Below, in pieces: positions 22,761-31,200 of a stretch of 40,101 bases of DNA. Made by a program: the position numbers and the translations under genes. Where the stretch lies: assembly GCA_937921595.1 (NCBI GenBank), contig CAKZTD010000213.1:1-40101 (forward strand), in the 5' to 3' direction. Positions within the stretch are counted from its first letter, which is position 1; each line of letters opens with the position of its first letter. The notes under the pieces are model-generated. The model was given only the letters and a program-made list of their open reading frames with translations, did not search any database and was not told the origin of the DNA. The stretch is from an uncultured Saprospiraceae bacterium (GTDB lineage Bacteria > Bacteroidota > Bacteroidia > Chitinophagales > Saprospiraceae).

Positions 22761-24089
22761 ATGCAACGAATCATATTTAATTTTTTATTAGCGATAGAAG
22801 GTGTTCTATCCAATAAGCTTCGTGCTTTTTTGACAGCCCTAGGAATTATCTTTGGAGTAGGTGCTGTGATAGCAATGCTGGCTATTGGTACCGGAGCAAA
22901 GCAGGCGATTCTTGAGCAAATGAAATTGATAGGAACCAATAACATAGTCATCGAAGCCAAGATTCTAACGGATGAAGAAACAGAAGCTGCAAGTGATAAT
23001 GTTGGAACCAAACAAAAAGATCTTCGTCCCTGGTCACCAGGCCTGACTATTCAAGATGCAGAGACTTTAAAGCGATTAATCCCTTCTATAGAAAAAATTA
23101 GCCCGGAGATTGTCTTGTCAACTAATATTATCCAATCTGCTAAGTTAGAAAAAGCCAAATGTATTGGTGTCACGAATACATTTTTCGAACTTAATAATTT
23201 AAAACTTTTCAAAGGAAAATTCTTTCACAATAAACATATGGAAGGAGGGAAAGCGGTATGTATTATTGGTAAAAATGTTCAAACAAAATTTTTCCCTGAA
23301 GAAAATCCTATCGGTAAAAAGATTAAATGTGGGAATGTATGGCTCACTATTTTAGGTGTTTTAGAAAAAAGAATTGCAAGCTCAGAAAGCTTAGAAAATC
23401 TTGGGATTCGTGATTATAATTCCGATGTCTATATTCCAACCTCTACAGCTCTGATTCGATTCAAAAACAGAGCAGTTGTAAGTAAAAGTGATATAAAAAG
23501 GAATGGCAGAGATGATGAAGTCAATAAGTCAGAGAATTATCATCAATTAGATAAACTAGTACTTCGGGTTGATAAATCTGAAAATATGAAAGCTACAGCT
23601 CAGGTAGTCGCTAGAATTTTAAAACGCCGTCATCAAGGAAATATTGATTATGAAGTTAAGGTACCTGAACTAGAATTGCAACAAGAACAAGCAACTAAGG
23701 ATCGACTAAATTTGGTGCTTGCATTTATTGCAGGGATTTCTTTGCTCGTTGGAGGAATTGGTATTATGAATATCATGTTAGCCACAGTTTTAGAAAGAAT
23801 AAAAGAAATTGGTGTTCGGAGATCATTGGGAGCCATGCAACAGGATATCATTCTTCAGTTTCTATTTGAAGCAATTTTTATCAGTTTGATCGGTGGAATA
23901 CTCGGTGTAGTTCTTGGCGTTTCGACCGCATATATTATTGAAAATTATTTTGAAATACCTGCAGAGGTCTCCACTTGGTCTGTTGTTGTGTCCTTTTTTG
24001 TATCAGCATCTGTCGGCTTAATCTTTGGATTATTTCCTGCAGAACAAGCTTCGAAAATGGATCCGATAAAAGCATTGAGAACGGATTAA
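22761..24089 (+). CDS. MacB-type ABC transporter permease (FtsX family), no ATPase domain
   Basis: A 442-residue inner-membrane permease. ATG 22761 is preceded by AAAGGA, an unusually good ribosome binding site for this window, and starts right at the typical 'MQRIIFNFLLAIEGVLSNKLRAFLTALGIIFGVGAVIAML' region, so the longer frame from 22671 is rejected. It has one N-terminal membrane helix (about 20-42), a periplasmic MacB-PCD domain (about 45-310) and three C-terminal helices. The FtsX signatures ERIKEIGVRRSLGAM and AEQASKMDPIKALRTD are present. E. coli MacB carries its ATPase fused at the N-terminus; this protein does not, and no separate ATP-binding subunit is encoded in the window. The ATPase must come from elsewhere. 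Confidence 0.92.
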   Translation: MQRIIFNFLLAIEGVLSNKLRAFLTALGIIFGVGAVIAMLAIGTGAKQAILEQMKLIGTNNIVIEAKILTDEETEAASDNVGTKQKDLRPWSPGLTIQDAETLKRLIPSIEKISPEIVLSTNIIQSAKLEKAKCIGVTNTFFELNNLKLFKGKFFHNKHMEGGKAVCIIGKNVQTKFFPEENPIGKKIKCGNVWLTILGVLEKRIASSESLENLGIRDYNSDVYIPTSTALIRFKNRAVVSKSDIKRNGRDDEVNKSENYHQLDKLVLRVDKSENMKATAQVVARILKRRHQGNIDYEVKVPELELQQEQATKDRLNLVLAFIAGISLLVGGIGIMNIMLATVLERIKEIGVRRSLGAMQQDIILQFLFEAIFISLIGGILGVVLGVSTAYIIENYFEIPAEVSTWSVVVSFFVSASVGLIFGLFPAEQASKMDPIKALRTD

Positions 24090-24148
24090 GGGTTTTGATT
24101 TGTGAATTGGTTAATTAGCTTTTCTTAGATGAAAAACAAAAATCTAAA

Positions 24149-25612
24149 ATGAAATACTTTCTTCAATTTTTTATAGTACTTATTGTATCATCTCCAGTAT
24201 TCAGTCAAACCGATATTCTACGGATGACACTTTCAGAAACCATTGCTTTGGCTCAAAAAGAAGCACCAGATGTTCAGATTTCTAAAACTAGGTTGAGCAA
24301 TCGGTATTGGTTTTATCAATCTTATTTAGGAGATTATAAACCACAGATAAACTTAGATGCAACACTTCCGAATCTCAATCGAACCATTCAATCGATTATC
24401 TTACCAGATGGTACTCAGGCTTTCGTTCCTAGATCTTTTATGGAAAATACCGTTGGCATTTCACTAAGTCAGGAGATTGCACTGACAGGAGGACGGATTT
24501 ATGCTTTTACGGGATTAGATCGATTGGATATTTTTAAAACAGATCTTACAGGGAAATCTACCTCTTATCTTTCCACTCCTGTTGTTATCGGTTTTGAACA
24601 ACCATTATTTGGATTCAATCAATTGAAATGGAATCGGGAAATCGAGCCTTTAAAATATGAAGAAGCGAATCGAGTACATATTGAAGAATTAGAGACAGTT
24701 GCTTTTCAATCTACGAGTTTATTTTTCGAGGTTTTAATTTCTCAGTTAAACGTGGAAGCGCTTATGAAAAATAAGACAGATGCGGATACCTTACTTAAGG
24801 TTTCTCAGGGAAGATTTAGTGTAGGAAAAATTGCTGAAACAGAATTGCTCCAGATAGAATTAAGTTCCATGAATGCAAATGCAGATTTAGCTGCAGCAAG
24901 ATTAAATTCTCAAACAAACACCGAACGATTAAGAAATTTTTTAGGAATAGAAAAAGCGGTAAATTTTGAATTAGAACCTCCGACTGAAATTCCAAATGTT
25001 ATCATTGATGAAGCACTTGCTTTGCAATATGCTGAAAAATATAGAAGTGCTTCCATCGCTTTTCTGAGAAGGTTAAAAGAAGCGGAACAAGAGGTAAGTA
25101 GAGCAAAAGCGCAAAGTGGATTACAAGCAAATATATCGGGACGTTTTGGTTTGTCTCAAACAGCCGTTGATTTTAATAAGGCATATACAGATCCGATTGA
25201 TCAAGAGCAATTCTCTATCCGATTGACCGTGCCGATTGCCGATTGGGGGAAGTCAAAAGCAAGAATGGAAGTTGCAAAATCCAATCAAGATCTTGAACGC
25301 ATGAATGTGACTCAGGACAGAATTAATTTTGAAAGAGAAATCAGTATCAAGGTGCAACAGTTTGACTTACTTCGTACCCAAGTGGAATTAGCAAAAAGAG
25401 CTTTTGATGTTTCTCAAAAAAGATTAGATATTACCAGAAAACGATATATCATCGGAAAAATTGAAATCGTAGAACTCAATCTTGCACTCCGAGAACAAGA
25501 TTCAGGAAGACGATCATATTATTCTGCACTTCGAGCTTTTTGGACTGCTTATTACGAATTGCGTCGACTGACATTATTTGATTTTGAAAAAGATAGCCCT
25601 CTAGTAAAATAG
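24149..25612 (+). CDS. TolC-family outer-membrane efflux protein
   Basis: A 487-residue outer-membrane channel subunit. The signal peptide is about 1-19 (ending SPVFSQ). The rest shows the two-fold OEP pattern: long amphipathic helices rich in Glu/Ala/Arg (about 165-245 and 295-330, 390-455) separated by short beta segments ('VGISLSQEIALTGGRIYAFTGL', 'QFSIRLTVPIADWGKSKARMEVAKSN'). The phrase 'PIADWGKSKARMEVAKS' is characteristic for TolC homologues. It is the third gene of the operon, 59 bases after the permease, and would form the outer-membrane exit for the adaptor and permease encoded just upstream. No terminator with a T-run was seen; an inverted repeat lies at 25639-25690. Confidence 0.9.
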   Translation: MKYFLQFFIVLIVSSPVFSQTDILRMTLSETIALAQKEAPDVQISKTRLSNRYWFYQSYLGDYKPQINLDATLPNLNRTIQSIILPDGTQAFVPRSFMENTVGISLSQEIALTGGRIYAFTGLDRLDIFKTDLTGKSTSYLSTPVVIGFEQPLFGFNQLKWNREIEPLKYEEANRVHIEELETVAFQSTSLFFEVLISQLNVEALMKNKTDADTLLKVSQGRFSVGKIAETELLQIELSSMNANADLAAARLNSQTNTERLRNFLGIEKAVNFELEPPTEIPNVIIDEALALQYAEKYRSASIAFLRRLKEAEQEVSRAKAQSGLQANISGRFGLSQTAVDFNKAYTDPIDQEQFSIRLTVPIADWGKSKARMEVAKSNQDLERMNVTQDRINFEREISIKVQQFDLLRTQVELAKRAFDVSQKRLDITRKRYIIGKIEIVELNLALREQDSGRRSYYSALRAFWTAYYELRRLTLFDFEKDSPLVK

Positions 25613-25928
25613 GGGAGTAGTAATGAAGTTGTTAAGTTGTCGAGTAGCCAAGAGTTCATTTTTTTGAGAATTGACTAATGGCTACTTGACGGTTTGACGT
25701 CATTATATTTACAATCTATTGAAAATCAACCTTTCCTACACTTTTTATATAAAGTATTTTTGCTTTCCATCAAAAAAGGCATCCTTTTTGAATAATAGAT
25801 GAATCTACCCTCATAGATTATCCCTCTTCCCTCATAATTCTCCCATACCTCCCACAATATTACCCTCCACTGTATTGTAACAAATCGAATTAGAAGATTC
25901 GAAAAACATATATAAATACCTATTAATC
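25613..25928. other. Intergenic region upstream of the three-repeat Kazal-like gene
   Basis: About 316 bases holding an inverted repeat (25639-25690), a TATTTTTG box at 25755-25762 that fits the -7 consensus but lacks a -33 partner, a weak hairpin at about 25770-25791 (AAAAAGG / CCTTTTT), and a C-rich, nearly G-free tract with six CCC runs (25808-25865). Confidence 0.5.
25639..25690. repeat. 12-bp inverted repeat after the TolC gene
   Basis: GTCGAGTAGCCA (25639-25650) pairs with TGGCTACTTGAC (25679-25690), 11 of 12, across a 28-base loop with a T7 run in its centre. It may limit transcription from the efflux operon or be a remnant of a dispersed repeat. Confidence 0.5.
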
Positions 25929-26822
25929 ATGAAAATTCAACTAACTACTCTGGCACTAATTCTATGCCTACAATTCAACGCCTTTTCAATGTTTGACTGT
26001 GATTGCAGTTGGGATATAGATCTCGTTTGCATTCAAACTGATGATGGAAACATAATACCTTTTCCAAATGCTTGCTGGGCCAATTGTATGGGCTACACCG
26101 AATCTGATTTCATCGACTGTGATTATGATACTTCTTATGATCCAACTTGTGGTTGTGATTTCGAAGTAGCTCCGGTTTGTGTAGAAGCAACTTCTGGAGA
26201 AATTATTTTATTTTCGAATAGCTGTGTCGCAGAATGTAATGGCTATGCAGTAACCGATTTTTTAGATTGTAATTATGACTTGCCTACAGATCCTAACTGT
26301 GGTTGTAATTATGAACTTGATGAAGTTTGTGTTGAAGTAGAAGAAGATATCTTTATGCCTTTTCCAAATCCATGTTGGGCGACTTGCCTAGGTTATACCG
26401 AAGACACTTACGTAGATTGTGGTTCAGTCGTAGATATGGAAATTGTTATTCATGCAGAATTAGAAGTTTATTATGATATCATATTTGGAGATTCTATCGA
26501 TACCGAAATTCCAGCAGATATGATGGATTTAAATCAATCTGGATCGAATCAACTCGCAACTAATATTGTCCATGATGTAGAAGTATATCCAAATCCAGTA
26601 GACGGAAGAACCTTGAGCTTGAAAATGGATTTGACCGAATCGACTAATCTGAGAATTGATTTATTAACTGTAACAGGTAAGCTTTATAAATCGATTGTTC
26701 ATTCAGGAGATGAAGGACTTGAAGTGTTAAAAATTGATGTGAACGATTTGCCAGCAGGAATTTATTATTTAAATATTTATTCAGGCAAAAATACAACCAG
26801 TGCAAAATTTGTTAAACAATAA
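25929..26822 (+). CDS. T9SS type A secreted protein with three Kazal-like repeats
   Basis: A 297-residue secreted protein, paralogous to the eight-repeat protein at 7060-8754. The signal peptide is about 1-21. Three units follow (about 24-165), each with six cysteines in the spacing CxC-x(7)-VC-x(13)-F(P/S)NxCxAxCxGY-x(7)-C; for example FPNACWANCMGYTESDFIDC in the first. Linkers are Asp/Tyr-rich (DYDTSYDPT). After a 50-residue spacer the T9SS type A sorting domain runs from about 215 (VEVYPNPVDG) to the end (SAKFVKQ), matching the KFIKQ end of the paralogue. The units resemble bacterial Kazal inhibitor domains; inhibitory activity is inference. A hairpin terminator follows at 26890-26930. Confidence 0.87.
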   Translation: MKIQLTTLALILCLQFNAFSMFDCDCSWDIDLVCIQTDDGNIIPFPNACWANCMGYTESDFIDCDYDTSYDPTCGCDFEVAPVCVEATSGEIILFSNSCVAECNGYAVTDFLDCNYDLPTDPNCGCNYELDEVCVEVEEDIFMPFPNPCWATCLGYTEDTYVDCGSVVDMEIVIHAELEVYYDIIFGDSIDTEIPADMMDLNQSGSNQLATNIVHDVEVYPNPVDGRTLSLKMDLTESTNLRIDLLTVTGKLYKSIVHSGDEGLEVLKIDVNDLPAGIYYLNIYSGKNTTSAKFVKQ

Positions 26823-26889
26823 GAAAGAGGGTAAATAACTTAGCCGATGTGAAGCCGGCGGATTTTATCCAATAGCTTAATAAAAAATG

Positions 26890-26930
26890 TCCGACATTAG
26901 AATTCTAAATATCTAATGTCGGATGTTTTA
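26890..26930. terminator. Bidirectional terminator
   Basis: Perfect 11-bp stem TCCGACATTAG (26890-26900) / CTAATGTCGGA (26913-26923) with a 12-base loop, followed by a T-rich stretch on the plus strand and by TTTTTTA on the minus strand. It sits between the convergent Kazal-like and sialidase genes. Confidence 0.8.
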
Positions 26931-26991
26931 TTTAAGATAAGTATTCTTAAACGGCAATTAGATAGATCGCAATATGAGCTAATTTAATCCA

Positions 26992-28089
26992 CTATTTTAG
27001 CTCATCCTTTCCATTACTCAACCAATCTAAAGTCAATCTAACAAAGGCATTTTCTTTGTATTCATCTTTTTCGAAAAACAACCCAATATCTCCATTACTA
27101 AGAATACACATGGAAGAATATGCAGCTTTTCCAGCATAAACTGTTTTTGCCTCGCTCCACGTTTTTCCTTCATCATAACTAATTCGAATCGATAAATTTT
27201 CTCTTGAATCACTACTGTTCGCATTCGAGAATAACAACCTATTTTTATCTGATCCATTTTTTATTGAGGTGTAACGAATGATGCTTGCGTTGCAAGCTGG
27301 ATCAACTAATTGAGGTTCTGGGTTAGAAATCCAGGTTTTTCCTTGGTTGATAGAACGATGTACATACCTCATTCCTTTTTTGCTAACTCTACTATTTACC
27401 ATCCAGGAACCATCTGCTAATTCTACTACTTTGGATTCGTCTCCAGGTAAAATAGGAGTATCGATAAGGTACCAGTTTTTACCATGATCATCACTAGCAA
27501 AAAGATGTGAACCATTTTTTAAATTAACCATTGTATGCAGCAAGGTACCCGAGTCGGTCTGAATACCTTCACCTGAAGTAATAAATTTGAAATCCTGTTT
27601 CCATTCAAGTTTTGAAATCTGATTAGTTATATCAATAGGAGAGGACCAGGTTTTGCCATGATCGATGCTGGATATCATTTTAAAATAATAAACATCCTTT
27701 TCTTTATCCAAATCCATATAGTTGAAAAATAGAAATATTTCTCCCGTTATTTTATCAACAATCATAGATGGATCAGAAGCGGATTTTCCAAAAGGATAAT
27801 CAACAATAATTTCAATGGGAGTCCAAGTTTCACCATTATCTTTACTTCGACGTCCTACGATGTTGATATCTTTACTCCATTTCAAATCTCCACAAGAAGG
27901 AACTCTTTCATCTATGACAGCGATCAAATCTCCATTGTTGGCTTTAGCAATCGAAGGAATTCTGTAGCAGGCAACTTCTTCATTCTCATCGCTATTAAAT
28001 AAGCTTATAAATTCAAGCGACTTTTCAGAAGATTGAGCTTTTAGAACAAAAGGTAAGAAAAGACAGAGCAGTATATTTTTGAGTTTCAT
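26992..28089 (-). CDS. Exo-alpha-sialidase (GH33-like, BNR repeat)
   Basis: A 365-residue secreted glycosidase expected to release terminal sialic acids. The signal peptide is about 1-19 (ending LKAQ). The six-bladed propeller signature is strong: CYRIPS at 41-46 provides the first arginine of the carboxylate-binding triad, IAVIDERVPSCGD (57-69) follows, and five Asp boxes (S/x-D-x-G-x-T-W type) are seen: SKDNGETW (82-89), SIDHGKTW, SDDHGKNW, SINQGKTW and SYDEGKTW. The segment YAGKAAYSSM near residue 325 contains the likely catalytic tyrosine, and FFEKDE follows. Unlike its neighbours it has no T9SS sorting domain, so it is probably periplasmic. No sialic-acid catabolic (nan) genes are nearby. 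Confidence 0.88.
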   Translation of the reverse strand: MKLKNILLCLFLPFVLKAQSSEKSLEFISLFNSDENEEVACYRIPSIAKANNGDLIAVIDERVPSCGDLKWSKDINIVGRRSKDNGETWTPIEIIVDYPFGKSASDPSMIVDKITGEIFLFFNYMDLDKEKDVYYFKMISSIDHGKTWSSPIDITNQISKLEWKQDFKFITSGEGIQTDSGTLLHTMVNLKNGSHLFASDDHGKNWYLIDTPILPGDESKVVELADGSWMVNSRVSKKGMRYVHRSINQGKTWISNPEPQLVDPACNASIIRYTSIKNGSDKNRLLFSNANSSDSRENLSIRISYDEGKTWSEAKTVYAGKAAYSSMCILSNGDIGLFFEKDEYKENAFVRLTLDWLSNGKDELK

Positions 28090-28156
28090 ATGCCTATAAA
28101 TATAAGGTTCAAATTTGGAAAGTAAAAATTAGATCAGTTAGGTTTACTTAATTAAA

Positions 28157-28198
28157 ATAAAAAAGGAGTAGATAAATCAATATCTACTCCTTTTTTAT
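28157..28198. terminator. Bidirectional terminator
   Basis: An inverted repeat of about 18 bp (core AAAAGGAGTAGATA 28161-28174 / TATCTACTCCTTTT 28181-28194) with a 6-base loop, flanked by A and T runs. It directly follows the stop codon of the T9SS type B gene (minus strand) by 17 bases. Confidence 0.85.
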
Positions 28199-28214
28199 TT
28201 TAATTAAAATTTTT

Positions 28215-31200
28215 CTACTTCACCAACGTTACATCACCTTTATATAAAATAACCACATCATCTAAGAATTCAATCTCAGCATACCAAGCATAGACTGCAG
28301 TATTCATTGGTTTTCCTTTTAGTGTACCGTCCCATCCTTTGAACGGATCATCTTTCAGAATGTCTTCGTTAGCAAATACAACTTCACCCCAGCGATCAAA
28401 AACCTTAATATCAACAATTCTTCTAACTCCATTTCCAGTGTAAATTTCAAAGATGTCATTCGCGCCATCGCCATTAGGAGAAAAGATATTTGGAACAAAA
28501 ACATTTCTATTTTTTTCAACATTGACCACCATCTGATCAGTGATCACACAACCCGTAATAGAATCAACAACCGTAAGTGTATAAGTTGTTGTGTTTACAG
28601 GATTAGCGATAGGTTCCTCGCATTCAATGCAACTAAGCGTTTCATTAGGTGACCATGAAATATTTTGATTGGCATTTGGGAATACTAAACCTTGTATTTC
28701 TACTTGTTCACCTAGTTCTATCGTAAAGTCTTCTCCAGCAGAAACAGTAATTGCAGGCGGCTCATAAATACTAATCGTTTCACCGATAATACAACCATTT
28801 GCATCACTCATTACAAAATCATAATTGCCACCATCTAAATTATTTATAGTTGCGTTTGGAGTAAAAGGTCCTCCATTTATACTAAAAGAATATGGTGGCG
28901 TACCACCAGTAATATTTACAATTGAAATGACACCATCTCCATCTCCCGGACAAACCACATCCACGACTTCAAAATCATAGGCAAGTGGTCCAGGTTCTTC
29001 TACTTCGATAGTCGCTAAAACATAATTGCATAAATCATCCGTAACGGTCAATATATAATCACCAGCGCAGAGATCATTTAAATCTGGTTGAGTTTCGCCA
29101 GTATTCCACAAGAAACTAAAATCACCGTTTCCTCCACTCATTGTAATATCAATATAAGCATCACAATCATCATTGCAATCGACATCTACCGATTGGATGT
29201 CCAAAAATACTTCGGCTAAATAGGATACTTCGATTGAATCATTACCTATACAACCATTAAGGTTTGCTTCAACCCAATAAATTCCAGGATCAGTCACGGT
29301 ATAAATATCGGTGTTAGAACCATCTTGCCAGGTATAAACAGCACCAGGGATTTGAGGATCAAGACTGACAGTATACAAATCACAAAGTAAAGTGTCAGGG
29401 CCAAGATTGAAGACAGGAGTCGTACTAAAAGTTACAGTTATATTCTCTTCGGCTGCACAACCATCACCATCAAAAGCGATTACAGAGTAAGTTCCTGTAG
29501 TGAAAATATCTAAAGTTGGATTTGTACTTCCGTCGCCCCATTCGTAGGCCGTGGCTCCAGGAGTAGTTGCATCCAATGTAAATGAGTTTTCATCGCATAC
29601 AGAAAAGTCGGGACCAAGATCGAGATTCAAGGAATTATTCAAGACTAAAACAAAAGAATCTCTTCGGGTACACGCACCATTTAATAATGATACATCAACC
29701 CAATATACTCCAGGTCCATTAGCACTATAAGTTGAGTTGGTACTTCCATCCTGCCAGGTATAGGTTGCATTAGTAGTAGAAGCATCAAGGAAACTTGTTT
29801 CATCAGGATTACAAATACTTGAGTTGGTAAGTGTGCTGGAAGATTCCAAAACATCAATAACCAAGAAAGCGGTATCGACGGAATTACAAGTAAGCTGATT
29901 TGTTACGATTAACATCACTTCATAAGTGCCAGGTTCTGTAAAGACATGATTGGCATCTTGATTGGTGGAGGTTGCTCCATTATCATCAAAGTCCCAATAG
30001 AAGACCGTTCCGTCTTGCCCAGTATAGAAAAAGTCAACATCAAAAGGCGCACATCCACTATTTGCAGGAACTGTAGTATTTGCAGGAATAGGAACTCCTG
30101 CAGCGGTCACTGTTGGGATTTCAAAATCTATTTTAAAAACACCAATATCACAGAAGGTAGATTGCCCAGTGGCAAAAGCTCCCGGTAATGTATTTAAAAC
30201 ATTATCTCCATTAGTACATGAACAAACACCTTGGTAAACAGTACCAGACTTATCAAATCGACTCGTTCCTCCATCTACATGATCGGCATCTCCATAGTAA
30301 GTTCCAAATTGTAAACCTGTTGCAAATGGATCTAAGACCCCAAGATAAACAGAACCACCTACTGTAGAAATGGCATCATTTGTTGTTGGTAAATTATTTA
30401 CGGCATAGTAACCAGAGAAATAAATGTTATTACACTTATCGACCATAAAGGCAACAGGTACAAAATCATACCCAAAGGAATTTGGGCCAGTTCCGATTAC
30501 TGTACTATAATTAACAGAAGTAAGATCGCTAGTAAAACTACTTAAGAATTGACTACTCCCTTCATTGTAGACATAGGTGCCTGCAGTCACTGGCATATCT
30601 CCTGTGGTTTGACCATAAATATGAATATTTCCAAGTTCATCAATGTCAATAAAATAACTATGTTCGGCTCCACTTGATCCCCAAAATGTACTGGCAATCA
30701 AAGCTGTACCGGTTGGATTGAAAACGGTAACATAAGCATTTTCTTCGCCACCTGGCCATGCAGATTGGATCACTCCTCCAGTTGTTGGAAAATCACTATT
30801 CCCTGCAATTCCGGTTACATAAACATTTCCAAAATCATCTACACGTAATCCATAGGCAGTATCAGCATCTCCTTCCCCTAAATAGGTTGCCCAAAATAGA
30901 GTAGATAAATCATTGTTTAATTTGAAAACAACACCATCTTGACCAGGAAAGCCTGTATCATTATAATCGGTGTCGTAAGCACCAGGAGTAGTTGGGAAAT
31001 CAGGAGAGCTAGAACAGGAAGCGATGTAAGCATTTCCTTGGTTATCTAGAACAATCTCTCCTCGAAAATGGTCATCATAATTATCATTCAATACAGATTG
31101 ATTAATCCCATCACTTTGATCACCTCCAACAAAAGTTGACCCAACCAATTCACTTCCATCCGTGTTAAGCTTGGTCACTACAATATCTGAAAGTTCACCT

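Noticed and set aside
25639-25690. Intrinsic terminator of the efflux operon.
   Set aside because: The stem has a 28-base loop and no T-run after the right arm; recorded only as an inverted repeat.
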